A DNA stretch of 64,000 bases from Myroides sp. JBRI-B21084 (GCF_030545015.1 NZ_CP120653.1:62001-126000), one strand, 5' to 3'; positions 7,892 to 17,409 are shown, numbered from the stretch's first letter. Notes: a model not told the origin generated them from the sequence alone. Numbers and translations: made by a program.

Positions 7892-10159
7892 ATGATTACA
7901 GAAATAAAACTTAAAGGAGTTACTAGTTACAAAAATGAGGTCATTATTCCAGAATTAAAAAAATTAAATTTTTTCTTTGGTAATAATGGTAGTGGTAAAT
8001 CTACAATTGCAAAGTATTTGTACAATTTAAGTTTAAATGAAGATGAGAGATTTTTAAACATCTCTAATTGTAATCAGAATGGTTATAATCCAATAGAAAA
8101 TGAAATTCTAGTTTATGATGAAAATTTTATTAAAAGGAATTTCATTGATAAAGATTCTCTTAATGGAATTTTTTCACTAAATGAAAAAAATGCAATTATT
8201 GATACAATTATTGAAAAAGAGCAGAATTTAATTGATAAATACAAGCTGTATTTAAAAGATAAACTTACTATTGAGAGAGCTAAAATTTCAAAAGACATTT
8301 CTGATAAAGAGAAAAAATTAAAAGAAGATTGTTTTAAAAAAAGAAATCCATACAATGAAAGTTTTTCAAAGTTAAGTTTAAAACATTCTGGAAATAGTGC
8401 TAATCATTTGAGTGAAATTAGAAAACTTCTAAAAGATAATAAAGAAAAGAATCATTCATTTAATGATTTGCTGAATAGTTATAATTTACTTTATGAAAAG
8501 GAATTAAAAAAAATAAATTCAAATATTGATATAGTTTTATACAAGAAAGTCAGAAAGCTAGAATCTAAGATAAATAATATTTTACAGGAAGTAATAATAG
8601 GAAACAATGATGTTGATATTGCAGATTTAATTAATTCATTAGGAATAAAAAAATGGGTTGAAGAGGGTACAGGATATATTAATCTAACTCTTGAAAAACA
8701 AAAATGCCCATTTTGTCAAAATGATACTATTGATAAAGAGATTATTGAAAAATTCAATGATTATTTTGACATAAATTATAAAAATAAAATCAATGAAATT
8801 GAAAATCTTAAAAATGAATATTCTGATTTAATTTTATCTGTAAATGAGAATTTTAATGCAGTTAAAAATGAGATAAATAGTACTGCTATTAATGAATTGA
8901 TAGCTGATTTCAAAGATTTTATTTATGACAATGAAAAGACTTTTAGAGTAAAGTTAGAAAAATCTAATGAGAAAAAGTCTTTGCGCTCTATTCTTGAATT
9001 TAAAACCAATTTGAAAAAAATTATAAATGATATTAAACTAAATAATAGTGTTTTTGAGAATATAGTAACAAATAAATCTAAGCTAGATACTGAAATTTGG
9101 GAAAGATTAGCTTTTCAATCTAAAAGTATAATAGATGATGCAGATTTAGAAATTTCAAAATTAAATAATAGAATTAAAGCTTGTGATAGACTTAAAGTTT
9201 ATATAAATGACAAAATAGCTAATTCGGAAAAAATCATAGATGAGAATAAAGAAAATACAGTAAATACAGAAATTGCAAAAGATAATATAAATACAATTCT
9301 TAGGAGTAGTGGTTTATCAGGTTTTGAAATTGCACCAAAAACTACAGAAAATAACATTACTCAATATTATTTAAAAAGAGAAAATTACAATGATTCTGTT
9401 TTCAAAACTTTAAGTGAAGGAGAAAAGAATTTTATTTCTTTTTTGTACTTCTATCAATTATGTATATTAACTGATGATGAGAGCAAAAAAGACAAAAAAA
9501 AGATTATTGTTATTGATGACCCTGTTTCAAGTTTAGACAGCCAAGTGCTTTTTTTGGTAACAACTTTAATTAGAGAATTAGTAAAGAAGAAAGGTAAAAG
9601 TCCCAACCATAATGAATTTGCATTACCTAATATTGAGCAAGTTTATGTGTTAAGTCATAACATATATTTTTTTAAGGAAGTTACTTTTGTACAAGGGAGT
9701 AATAATAAACTTTGTAATGACTTAAATTATTTTCAAATTACCAAGATTAATCAACAAAGCTCTGTAATTAAATTACATAAAAACAATATCAATAGTGATT
9801 ATAATTTACTTTGGAAAGGTTTGTACACTCTTAAAAGTTCTTCTAATAATGACATGAACATTGTAATAAGTAATTTAATGAGACGTATTATTCAAAGCTA
9901 TTTGAATTTTACTAGACTAGATAATATTGAATGGAATATTATAAATGATTTACCTCCTGAAGAGCCTAAGAGAATAATTTTTAGTGCATTAATTTCACAA
10001 ATTAATGATGATAGTCATCATACCTCACCTTTTGAAGAAATGCATTATCAAAAAATATCAAATACAACTCCTGAATTATTATTTGAAGTTTTTGAGAAGA
10101 TTTTTGATGAAATTGGCAAAGAACATAAAGAAGCAATTATTAAGTATGTGACAGCATAA
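7892..10159 (+). CDS. AAA family ATPase, RloC/COG4694-like, with a Cys hook
   Basis: A protein of 755 residues built like an SMC/Rad50-type ATPase: Walker A GNNGSGKST (30-38), a long lysine/glutamate-rich coiled coil interrupted by a zinc-hook-like CPFC (272-275), an ABC signature TLSEGEK (about 505-511), and Walker B VIDDPVSSLD (about 541-550). This is the AAA_13/RloC-like group, often found with restriction systems; RloC itself is a tRNA anticodon nuclease activated by DNA damage. In the C-terminal part the arrangement RRIIQ has Gln where the PrrC/RloC R-x3-E motif would place Glu, so nuclease activity is doubtful. It lies 4 bases after res and is probably a defence backup or DNA-sensing partner (inference). 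Confidence 0.8.
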   Translation: MITEIKLKGVTSYKNEVIIPELKKLNFFFGNNGSGKSTIAKYLYNLSLNEDERFLNISNCNQNGYNPIENEILVYDENFIKRNFIDKDSLNGIFSLNEKNAIIDTIIEKEQNLIDKYKLYLKDKLTIERAKISKDISDKEKKLKEDCFKKRNPYNESFSKLSLKHSGNSANHLSEIRKLLKDNKEKNHSFNDLLNSYNLLYEKELKKINSNIDIVLYKKVRKLESKINNILQEVIIGNNDVDIADLINSLGIKKWVEEGTGYINLTLEKQKCPFCQNDTIDKEIIEKFNDYFDINYKNKINEIENLKNEYSDLILSVNENFNAVKNEINSTAINELIADFKDFIYDNEKTFRVKLEKSNEKKSLRSILEFKTNLKKIINDIKLNNSVFENIVTNKSKLDTEIWERLAFQSKSIIDDADLEISKLNNRIKACDRLKVYINDKIANSEKIIDENKENTVNTEIAKDNINTILRSSGLSGFEIAPKTTENNITQYYLKRENYNDSVFKTLSEGEKNFISFLYFYQLCILTDDESKKDKKKIIVIDDPVSSLDSQVLFLVTTLIRELVKKKGKSPNHNEFALPNIEQVYVLSHNIYFFKEVTFVQGSNNKLCNDLNYFQITKINQQSSVIKLHKNNINSDYNLLWKGLYTLKSSSNNDMNIVISNLMRRIIQSYLNFTRLDNIEWNIINDLPPEEPKRIIFSALISQINDDSHHTSPFEEMHYQKISNTTPELLFEVFEKIFDEIGKEHKEAIIKYVTA

Positions 10160-10194
10160 AAAAATAAAAGAGTAAAGCAAATTATATAGAATAA

Positions 10195-10287
10195 ATGAGA
10201 GATATAATTAATGAAACAGCTTTTGAAAATCATATCAGAAAGGATAATTTAACTGTTATTATTAAACTTAAATCCAATTTATTTTGA
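10195..10287 (+). pseudogene. 30-codon 5' remnant of a restriction-associated gene
   Basis: A short reading frame beginning MRDIINETAFENHIRKDNL stops after 30 codons exactly where the OmpA remnant takes over. The opening resembles N-termini of type I R-subunit-like proteins ('INETAFE.HIR'). It looks like the first codons of a fourth or fifth gene of the R-M island cut off at the island's right junction. The fragment is short, so the family assignment is weak. Confidence 0.4.
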
Positions 10288-10612
10288 TTTAGACAAGTAT
10301 AATATACGTCCGGATGTAGCGGCAGAATTAGCCAAAGTATTAGCGGTATTAGAAGAGTATCCAACGATGAAGATAGATATACGTTCGCATACCGATAGTA
10401 GAGCGCCGTTTAAATACAACGAAAAATTATCAGATAATCGAGCGAAATCAACCAGAGCATGGTTAATAGCCCAAGGAATAAGCGCATCGCGTTTAACAGC
10501 CAAAGGCTATGGCGAACGCCAATTGGTAAACGAATGTTCAGACGGAGTGAAATGTACCGAAGAACAACACCAAGCAAACCGCAGATCTGAGTTTATTATT
10601 GTAGAAATGTAG
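10253..10612 (+). pseudogene. OmpA-family protein, C-terminal domain remnant
   Basis: This frame has no convincing start and encodes only the peptidoglycan-binding OmpA domain: LNPIYFDLDKYNIRPD, the signature RSHTDSRAPFKYNEKLSDNR, and a C-terminus ending RRSEFIIVEM. It aligns throughout with the last ~115 residues of the complete OmpA/PD40 protein at 20540-22492 (KPIYFDYDKDNIRTD, RSHTDSRGSDLYNEK, RRSEFIVLEL). About 530 upstream residues are missing, and instead the R-M island abuts it. An internal ATG at 10367 could give an 81-residue product, but that lacks the first strands of the domain and is unlikely to fold. A terminator follows it. Confidence 0.85.
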
Positions 10613-10641
10613 GATAAAATTGAATTAATAAATACCTAAAA

Positions 10642-10679
10642 AACCGAGTGTTACCTAATGTAATGCTCGGTTTTTTTAT
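10642..10679 (+). terminator. Rho-independent terminator after the OmpA remnant
   Basis: A hairpin with arms aaccgagtgttac and gtaatgctcggtt (12 of 13 pairs Watson-Crick, one mismatch) is followed by seven T. It is the original terminator of the truncated OmpA gene and still separates the island from pgk. Confidence 0.85.
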
Positions 10680-10709
10680 AAATAGAAACAAAATAAAAGC
10701 ACAAAATTG

Positions 10710-10717
10710 TATATTTG
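10710..10717 (+). promoter_or_regulatory. Flavobacterial -7 promoter box for pgk
   Basis: TATATTTG matches the Bacteroidota sigma-ABfr -7 consensus TAnnTTTG and lies 31 bases upstream of the pgk ATG. No good -33 TTTG is visible at the usual distance. Confidence 0.5.
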
Positions 10718-10748
10718 CCAAATAAAACAATTCAACTTTTAAAAATAA

Positions 10749-11942
10749 ATGAAAACAATTAACGATTTTAACTTCAACAACAAAAAAGCCATAATAAGAG
10801 TAGATTTTAATGTGCCTTTAAACGAACAGTTTCAGGTTACTGATGACAATCGAATTGTAGCTGCAAAACCTACTATAAACAAAATTGTAAATGACGGCGG
10901 TATTGCAATATTGATGTCTCACTTAGGTCGCCCTAAAAATGGTCCTGAAGATAAGTTTTCGTTAAAACATATCGCATCAAAAGTAGAAGAAGTTATAGGT
11001 AAAAAAGTAACTTTTGTAAACGATTGTGTTGGAGATGAAGTAGAAAAAATTGTTTCAAATGCCCAAGCAGGCGATATTATTTTATTAGAAAATTTACGTT
11101 TTTATAAAGAAGAAGAAGCAGGCGATGAAAATTTTGCTGAACAATTATCTAAATTAGGTGATGTATATGTAAATGATGCATTTGGAACAGCACACCGCGC
11201 ACATGCATCAACAACTATCGTTGCAAAATTTTTTCCTAATAATAAATGTTTTGGCTTTTTGTTAGCAAAAGAAATTGAAAGTATTGATAAAGTTTTAAAT
11301 TCTACAGATAAACCAGTAACTGCAGTTTTAGGAGGTTCAAAAGTTTCATCGAAAATAACAATTATCGAAAATATTTTAGATAAAGTTGATCACATGATTA
11401 TTGGTGGTGGAATGATGTTTACATTTATAAAAGCACAAGGGGGCGAAGTTGGAAACTCTATTGTTGAAGACGACAAAATGGAATTGGCTTTAGAAATTTT
11501 AGAAAAAGCTAAAGCTAAAAACGTACAAATTCATATACCTGTTGATGTAGTTGCTGCAGATGCTTTTTCAAACGATGCCAATACGCAAGTTGTAAACGCA
11601 AATGAAATACCTGCTGGTTGGAAAGGATTGGACGTTGGACCTAAAACATTAGAAATGTTTAATAAGGTAATAATGAATTCTAAAATTATTTTGTGGAATG
11701 GACCGTTAGGTGTTTTTGAAATGGAAAAATTTGCTTCGGGAACCATTACATTAGGGAATTTTATTGCTGATGCAACCGATGCTGGAACTTTTTCGTTAGT
11801 AGGTGGTGGCGATTCTGTTGCGGCAGTAAAACAGTTTGGTTTAGAAAGTAAAATGAGTTACGTATCAACAGGAGGTGGTGCTATGCTTGAAATGCTTGAG
11901 GGACAAACTTTACCAGGTATCGCTGCTATTTTAAATGCATAA
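10749..11942 (+). CDS. pgk: Phosphoglycerate kinase
   Basis: A protein of 397 residues, normal for bacterial PGK. Motifs include the N-terminal substrate signature [11 protein letters not shown] (about 17-27), HLGRPKN (about 59-65), [11 protein letters not shown], the Rossmann-type segment [10 protein letters not shown] (about 195-204), and the nucleotide-binding [13 protein letters not shown] and [13 protein letters not shown] near the C-terminus. It transfers phosphate from 1,3-bisphosphoglycerate to ADP in glycolysis, and the reverse in gluconeogenesis, in the cytoplasm. It is monocistronic between two strong terminators and uses the CGT/CGC arginine codons typical of the host genes. Confidence 0.97.
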   Translation: MKTINDFNFNNKKAIIRVDFNVPLNEQFQVTDDNRIVAAKPTINKIVNDGGIAILMSHLGRPKNGPEDKFSLKHIASKVEEVIGKKVTFVNDCVGDEVEKIVSNAQAGDIILLENLRFYKEEEAGDENFAEQLSKLGDVYVNDAFGTAHRAHASTTIVAKFFPNNKCFGFLLAKEIESIDKVLNSTDKPVTAVLGGSKVSSKITIIENILDKVDHMIIGGGMMFTFIKAQGGEVGNSIVEDDKMELALEILEKAKAKNVQIHIPVDVVAADAFSNDANTQVVNANEIPAGWKGLDVGPKTLEMFNKVIMNSKIILWNGPLGVFEMEKFASGTITLGNFIADATDAGTFSLVGGGDSVAAVKQFGLESKMSYVSTGGGAMLEMLEGQTLPGIAAILNA

Positions 11943-11963
11943 ATAAAATTAAATTATAAAAAA

Positions 11964-12004
11964 AACAAGAGGCTGTCCGAAAAGACAGCCTCTTGTTTTT
12001 TTAT
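11964..12004. terminator. Bidirectional terminator between pgk and the convergent propeller gene
   Basis: A perfect 14-bp stem (aacaagaggctgtc / gacagcctcttgtt) is flanked by an A run on the left and a T run on the right, so it can terminate both pgk (+) and the converging minus-strand gene ending at 12006. Confidence 0.9.
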
Positions 12005-12005
12005 G

Positions 12006-13499
12006 CTATTTCGATTTAAAAAATCGTATAAAATTGCCTTTATAACTACCAAAAGAATCTGGAGTAAATGTTGAAATAGAATCTTTTTTGGAAGCAAAAG
12101 GACTTTTTTCTGATTGATAATTGCTTGCGTGTCCTATAGTATAAAAACCGTTTAAGGTAGGAATGCTAAATCCTGTTTCGTTCGCTTCGTAACCCAAAAA
12201 AGTATTGTAAAGTTGTTTTGTACCGTCTACAGAAAGTAAATAGGTGTAAACATCGTTTAAACCACCATGATTTTGCTGAAGTGCTTTTTTATTTTCAATT
12301 ACTGGTAAATTTAAGTTTTTATTATTTACAGTAGTACTTAAAAATAAACTGTTGTTATCTAGTGAGTTATATAAAAATCCGTAAAAAGGTAAATAAGTTG
12401 TAAAAACTCTTTCGCCTTTAGAATTAAATTTTGTAAGTGTATGGTTTTCTAATTCATATGGTGGGGTTTCAAGAAGTGTTTTTGCAGTAGCTAAATTTTT
12501 CATATTATTTAAAATACTGTTGTTATGTAAACAAATAAAATACACATCATCACCAATTACGGTCATATTTGCTGGATTTTGATTGATGTTGTCAAAGCTA
12601 AAAGGAACAAAAGTTTTAACGTTTCCAAAATACGAACTCCACAAACGATTTCCATCAAAACTAAATTTCGAAATAAAAATACTCGCCGTACTATTTATAT
12701 TTGAACTAGTAACAGGTAAAAAACTACCCTCTGTACCAAAATAAGTACTTTTATTTGTATTGGCTAAATGCATTCCGTACACATAAATACCGTTTGATGC
12801 TGCCATTATGGCATTGATTTTAGATTGATCTTTAACATAAAAGGTACTCCAAACGTGTGTTCCATCAGGGTTTAATTTTGTAATAACATCTTGGTATTTG
12901 GTATGTGTAGATAAATCACCAGTTGGTTGAAAATGACAAGGTTTTAAAGTGTTGGTGTTTAATTGGGTGTTTAAAATGTATATATTGTCTTCATTATCAA
13001 TGGTTAATGCTTGGCTGTTTGCAGGGATTTCATAAAAATAAGTGAACCAAGCTAAAGTGCCATCGTTGTTAATTTTAGTTACAAAAGTATATCCATTATT
13101 AAAATTAGAATCAATTTCTTTACTAAACGCATTTGTTGTATACAGACCAGAAGTTATTGTTTTACCTGTAATGATTAAATTATTTTTAGAATCGAATTTA
13201 ATTTGTGTGATTTGAGTACCGTTATCTTTATGCGGAAATTTATAATATAGTTTTGATTTGGAATTTTTACTATTGTATTCAATTATTTCATCAAATTTTT
13301 CGCTAACTACATATAAATTGCCGTTATTTTTGTTTACTTCGGCAACAAAAGGAGTGCTTAAAACTTTACGTGAGGCTGTAAAAGGTTTTATAGGTTTATC
13401 ATACATTGGTATTAAACTGCTCCAAACTTCTTTATAATTCATTTGGCAAAAGCCAATATTGGTTGTTAAAATAAGTAATAAAATAATTATTTTTTTCAT
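12006..13499 (-). CDS. Secreted SBBP-type beta-propeller repeat protein
   Basis: The open frame extends upstream to 13598, but the ATG at 13499 is preferred because it starts a clean signal peptide (MKKIIILLLILTTNIGFCQ). That leaves 497 residues. The mature part repeats blades of the type 'L.PDGTHVWSTFY' and 'FSFDGNRLWSSYFG' followed by 'I..DNEDNIYILN', the pattern of SBBP beta-propeller proteins common in Bacteroidota exoproteomes. I see no lipobox and no convincing type IX C-terminal signal, so it may be periplasmic or surface-exposed. It is monocistronic. The function is unknown; propellers usually bind polymers or proteins. Confidence 0.75.
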   Translation of the reverse strand: MKKIIILLLILTTNIGFCQMNYKEVWSSLIPMYDKPIKPFTASRKVLSTPFVAEVNKNNGNLYVVSEKFDEIIEYNSKNSKSKLYYKFPHKDNGTQITQIKFDSKNNLIITGKTITSGLYTTNAFSKEIDSNFNNGYTFVTKINNDGTLAWFTYFYEIPANSQALTIDNEDNIYILNTQLNTNTLKPCHFQPTGDLSTHTKYQDVITKLNPDGTHVWSTFYVKDQSKINAIMAASNGIYVYGMHLANTNKSTYFGTEGSFLPVTSSNINSTASIFISKFSFDGNRLWSSYFGNVKTFVPFSFDNINQNPANMTVIGDDVYFICLHNNSILNNMKNLATAKTLLETPPYELENHTLTKFNSKGERVFTTYLPFYGFLYNSLDNNSLFLSTTVNNKNLNLPVIENKKALQQNHGGLNDVYTYLLSVDGTKQLYNTFLGYEANETGFSIPTLNGFYTIGHASNYQSEKSPFASKKDSISTFTPDSFGSYKGNFIRFFKSK

Positions 13500-13659
13500 G
13501 CGATGGATTTTAAAAAAGTAAAAATAGTGTTTATTAATTTCTATAAAACTTAAATTAGACGTAATAAACATAATTTTTTTAAATTTTAACGAATACATTC
13601 AATTAATAAAGCAAAATAATTAATAGCTAATGTTTAAATTTACCAAACAAAAGTGAAAT

Positions 13660-14649
13660 ATGAAAAGCTTTTTATCGATATTAATTTTAAGTTTAATTGT
13701 TGGATGCAGTAAAAATCAACAAGAAACAGTTACTTCTATGCAAGCATCTTTTGGGAACCGAAATGAATTGGTTTTAGTGATTGATGATAGTTTGTGGGTT
13801 GGTAATTTAGGCGATAGTATACGTGCACATTTTGCACAACCAATTTTTGAAGATGTATCTTCGGAACCAATTTTTGATTTGATTCAATTAGATCCAAATA
13901 TTTTTACGCAACGTGCTAAAAAAGCTAGAAATATTGTTTTGTTTTCAGTACAAACTCAACACGAATTTTTATTACAAAAAAGCGTGTATGCAACACCACA
14001 AAACTTCTTTTTTTTAAGAGCCAAAACAAAAAACGATTTATTAAAATTGTTTAAATCTAAAGCCGATTCTATTACAAGTGTTTTTAAAGCAGCTGAATTA
14101 AACGAAGAAATGCACAAAGTTGTGCGCACTTCAACAAAAGATTTGTCAGAATTAAAAGATTTTTTTGGCTGTACCTTAAAAGTGCCAAACGCATATCATT
14201 TACAAGTGAAAAGCGAATTTCCGTTTTTATGGTATCAAAAAGATTTACCATCGGGAAATGTAAATTTAATTTTATACGAATTTCCTATCACTGAGATAGA
14301 AAACCAAAAAGCACCTTTAGAAGATCATCTTTTGCAAGCGCGTAATTATATGGGTAAAAAGTTTTTAAAAACAGCAAAAGATTCCGCTTATTTAACAACA
14401 AATACGTTTCAAAACCCCAAAATTACTACCGAAACAATTTTGCAAATGCCTGCTTATAAAATCACAGGTAATTGGGAAACGGTGAACGATTATTTAAAAG
14501 GGCCATTTGTGTGTTATGCAATAAAAGATGAGTATTACCAACGATATTTGTTTATAGAAGGTTTTGTTAATAACCCTTTAAAAAACAATCGCGACCAAAT
14601 TTTAGAAATTGAAGCTATAATTAAAACCATTAATTTTAATGAAAACTGA
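13660..14649 (+). CDS. DUF4837 family lipoprotein
   Basis: A protein of 329 residues with a lipoprotein signal MKSFLSILILSLIVGC (lipobox Cys16) and then the DUF4837 hallmark GNRNELVLVIDDSLW. The family is confined to Bacteroidota and has no assigned function; the lipobox implies anchoring in the outer or inner membrane, facing the periplasm. Its last 11 bases overlap the start of the GNAT acetyltransferase gene, so the two are translationally coupled. Confidence 0.85.
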   Translation: MKSFLSILILSLIVGCSKNQQETVTSMQASFGNRNELVLVIDDSLWVGNLGDSIRAHFAQPIFEDVSSEPIFDLIQLDPNIFTQRAKKARNIVLFSVQTQHEFLLQKSVYATPQNFFFLRAKTKNDLLKLFKSKADSITSVFKAAELNEEMHKVVRTSTKDLSELKDFFGCTLKVPNAYHLQVKSEFPFLWYQKDLPSGNVNLILYEFPITEIENQKAPLEDHLLQARNYMGKKFLKTAKDSAYLTTNTFQNPKITTETILQMPAYKITGNWETVNDYLKGPFVCYAIKDEYYQRYLFIEGFVNNPLKNNRDQILEIEAIIKTINFNEN

Positions 14650-15079
14650 AATTAAATTATTTAATAATTTGAATGTAAGTGAATTATATGCTATTTTAAA
14701 CTTACGCAATCAAGTTTTTGTTGTGGAACAAAACTGTATTTATTTAGATACCGATGGAAACGACACATTAGCACACCATATATTAATTTGGAATGCTAAT
14801 GAACTTGTGGCTTATGCACGCATTTTTAAACCTGGATTAGTTTATGAAACCAGTAGTATTGGCAGGGTAGTAGTTAACCCAGCATATCGCGGTAAAAAAA
14901 TTGGACATTTGCTAATGCAAAACGCTACCCATGCAATTAAAAACTTGTATAAAAGCAATCGCATAACCATATCGGCGCAATCACATTTACAAAAATTTTA
15001 TAATGCGCATGGGTTTAAAACCATTTCTACTCCATATTTAGAAGATGATATTCCTCACGTAAAAATGATTAAAGAGTAA
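14639..15079 (+). CDS. GNAT family N-acetyltransferase, ElaA-like
   Basis: A protein of 146 residues with ElaA-type features: LYAILNLRNQVFVVEQ near the N-terminus, and the acetyl-CoA pyrophosphate-binding loop GRVVVNPAYRGKKIGHLLM (about 79-97). GNAT enzymes transfer acetyl from acetyl-CoA to an amine; the substrate of ElaA-like members is unknown. The ATG lies inside the DUF4837 gene (11-base overlap). The next gene, an XRE regulator, converges from the other strand 5 bases after the stop. Confidence 0.88.
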   Translation: MKTEIKLFNNLNVSELYAILNLRNQVFVVEQNCIYLDTDGNDTLAHHILIWNANELVAYARIFKPGLVYETSSIGRVVVNPAYRGKKIGHLLMQNATHAIKNLYKSNRITISAQSHLQKFYNAHGFKTISTPYLEDDIPHVKMIKE

Positions 15080-15084
15080 TTAGC

Positions 15085-15396
15085 TTAGTCATTTTTTTTA
15101 TCAATTACATTTTTTAAAGTATTTATGTGTTCTTTCAATAGCGTAATGGTCTCTTGATAATGTTCAATTATTGGAGTGTTATTAAGTTTTGATTCTTCTT
15201 CCATTTTAAAAAAATCAATTATTGAAGTTTCTAAAATATCTAAAATTTCTGTTAATCGGTCTACGGTTAATTGTGTTTCTCCATTTTCAATTTTAGAATA
15301 AGCCCTTGTTGACAGTCCTATTTTTTCGGCAATATCAGATTGAGTAATTTTTTTTTGTTTCCGTAACTTTTTTAGTTTTAAATAAGCTTGTTCCAT
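15085..15396 (-). CDS. XRE-type helix-turn-helix regulator
   Basis: A protein of 103 residues. Residues about 5-60 form a lambda-repressor-like HTH (KKITQSDIAEKIGLSTRAYSK followed by IENGETQLTVDRL), and the tail (about 65-103) is a short charged helix that may dimerise. It is divergent from the surface-protein operon starting at 15645. The 248-base gap between them holds repeated and palindromic motifs (15491-15609), so it is a plausible regulator of that operon (inference). Confidence 0.88.
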   Translation of the reverse strand: MEQAYLKLKKLRKQKKITQSDIAEKIGLSTRAYSKIENGETQLTVDRLTEILDILETSIIDFFKMEEESKLNNTPIIEHYQETITLLKEHINTLKNVIDKKND

Positions 15397-15490
15397 TTTT
15401 TTGTTTGTGTGTTTTTATAAAAGCAATTTTAACTTTTTTTTATGTTTTATTTGTTCAGGAATAAATTATTCGTATTTTTATTCTAATTAC

Positions 15491-15609
15491 GAACATTTAG
15501 TTCTGGTTTTAGTGTTTTATAATCTAAATAGTTCAAATATTGTACCAAAATAATTGAAATAGTTCACAATTTACGAAAAAAGGTATAAATATAGACTATC
15601 CAAGATAGT
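15491..15609. promoter_or_regulatory. Candidate operator cluster between XRE gene and surface operon
   Basis: Within the divergent intergenic region are the palindrome GAACATTTAGTTC (15491-15503), a direct repeat AAATAGTTCA at 15526-15535 and 15557-15566 (31 bases apart, close to three helical turns), and the palindrome actatc-caa-gatagt (15595-15609). These are visible symmetries; their use as binding sites is an inference. Confidence 0.4.
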
Positions 15610-15644
15610 TAAAATATTTTCAGATCTAACAAACATTAATTATT

Positions 15645-17390
15645 ATGAAAAAAATTATTTTATCAGCTGTATTTTTAGGAACTGCCTATTTTTCACATGC
15701 CCAAGTGGGAATAGGTACTTCAGAACCAGCGTCTTCTTCAATGTTAGAAATTTCGGCTACAAATAAAGGGGTTTTAATTCCAAGAGTGGCTTTAACTTCA
15801 ACGACATCGTTTAGTACTATTAGTGGTACCGAAACCGAAAGTTTATTAGTTTACAATACAGCAACTGCAGGTACTGGCAACACTGCAGTAATGCCTGGTT
15901 TTTATTATTGGGTGGCTCAAAATGGCGCTGTTGTAGCTCATTGGGAACGCATAGTAAACCAAAGTCAGTTAGACGATGCGCTTGCAAACATCACAAATGT
16001 ACAAGCCGATTTAGCTAAAATTATTAATCTTTTAAAGGTTGCTTTTCCAGCAAATAATTTAGTTGATCCGGTTGTAACGGGCGATACATTTGGTGGAGGC
16101 ATGGTGTTTACACCTGGTGCCAATCCTACTATAGAATATGTGTATTTTGATGGTACCAATTATGTTAAAAAGGATATAACTAACGATATTAAAAGTTTAA
16201 TACGTGGTACAGAATCTAAAACAATGCTTGTTAAAACAAATGTTGCAAACGCTGCAATGAAACAATATTATTTATCAGAAACCTATATACAATCGGTTAC
16301 AGATGCTTCAGGAGTGGTAACGTTGCCAACGCAAGCTATCATTAATGGTTGGACACCTGGTACCTTACCTGCAGGTGTATATGAAATTGATATTGTTGCG
16401 GGTGTTGCAACAAATTTTGAAACTATATTAGACCAAACCACAACAATTGAAACAACAACACCAGGTACTTATTATACGGTTGAAGAGTATATTGAATACA
16501 TTTCAATGAATGCTTTAGAAAACGGTATTACAAAAATTGTTTTAGATGGTACCGGACAAGCTAGTTTTCAACAATGGAACAGCACTACAAAAACTTGGGT
16601 GCCAGTTGCAAACACCGCTTTTAAAGATATAGTTACAGCAAATGAAACGCAAACAACTATTGCAAAAAGTACAGATAATGCTGCTTATACGCAAGTGACT
16701 TCTGACCCAAAAGCAATTGATAAAATTGTTTACGAATATGTTACTGAAAATGCGTCGGTAAAAAATTATATCGATGTAACAGCTGATGTTCAATGGTCTA
16801 TTGAAAACAATGCAAACGTACAAAACGCAATAACTAATTTACTTAACCAAGGCGGAAATGTATATTTTACAAAAGTTGATATTGCTGCAGGTACACCGGC
16901 GGGGCAATTAGCTATTCCAGCTTTTTCATTTTATACCATAAACCCTTCAACAGGAGTAAAAGAGTTAATAGATATTGCTCAAACAATTGTTAACGCAATT
17001 ACAAATGCAACAGCAGTTCAAAAACAAGCAATAAAAAACCAATTAGGTGATAATTTTTCTAGCACAACTGTTGTAAATACAGGCGATACGTGGATAGACG
17101 GTGGCTTTATTTACAAAGGAATATTTAACGCAACGGTTACGCAAAATACTGCAAATGTTTCAACAATAACATTAGATGATATGGGCGGAACTATTGGCGA
17201 TGTGGTTGGAATAACCATACTTAATGCTTCAACAAACCAAATAATTAATACAGCAACAACAAGTGTATCTGTTTCAGGAGATTTGTTATCATTTAAAATT
17301 GGTACCGGAAACATGTTTGTGGTTTTACCAGAAGCAGTAGGTGCTAATTTTAGTATTAAAGTAATTGTTGAATATTCGGTAACACCGTAA
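15645..17390 (+). CDS. Secreted surface protein with 'VGIGT...NKGVLIPR' N-terminus
   Basis: A protein of 581 residues with signal peptide MKKIILSAVFLGTAYFSHAQ and the head motif VGIGTSEPASSSMLEIS followed by NKGVLIPRVALTSTTSF, shared with the paralogues at 17466, 22977, 24496 and 26338. This head is common in Bacteroidota surface or tail-fibre-like proteins. The body is rich in Thr, Asn and Val, with little Cys, and predicted beta structure (inference). A short helical segment (about 105-130, LDDALANITNVQADLAKII) may trimerise. There is no own sorting domain. It is the first gene of a cluster that includes type IX secretion components. Confidence 0.75.
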   Translation: MKKIILSAVFLGTAYFSHAQVGIGTSEPASSSMLEISATNKGVLIPRVALTSTTSFSTISGTETESLLVYNTATAGTGNTAVMPGFYYWVAQNGAVVAHWERIVNQSQLDDALANITNVQADLAKIINLLKVAFPANNLVDPVVTGDTFGGGMVFTPGANPTIEYVYFDGTNYVKKDITNDIKSLIRGTESKTMLVKTNVANAAMKQYYLSETYIQSVTDASGVVTLPTQAIINGWTPGTLPAGVYEIDIVAGVATNFETILDQTTTIETTTPGTYYTVEEYIEYISMNALENGITKIVLDGTGQASFQQWNSTTKTWVPVANTAFKDIVTANETQTTIAKSTDNAAYTQVTSDPKAIDKIVYEYVTENASVKNYIDVTADVQWSIENNANVQNAITNLLNQGGNVYFTKVDIAAGTPAGQLAIPAFSFYTINPSTGVKELIDIAQTIVNAITNATAVQKQAIKNQLGDNFSSTTVVNTGDTWIDGGFIYKGIFNATVTQNTANVSTITLDDMGGTIGDVVGITILNASTNQIINTATTSVSVSGDLLSFKIGTGNMFVVLPEAVGANFSIKVIVEYSVTP

Positions 17391-17409
17391 ATATAAAATA
17401 TTAATCTAA

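Noticed and set aside
10367..10612. The OmpA fragment as a functional 81-residue gene
   Set aside because: The first strand and helix of the OmpA domain lie upstream of that ATG, and no signal peptide exists; it is best read as a remnant.
12006..13598. Longer 530-residue version of the propeller protein
   Set aside because: The first 33 residues precede a proper signal peptide starting at 13499; the longer N-terminus would bury it.
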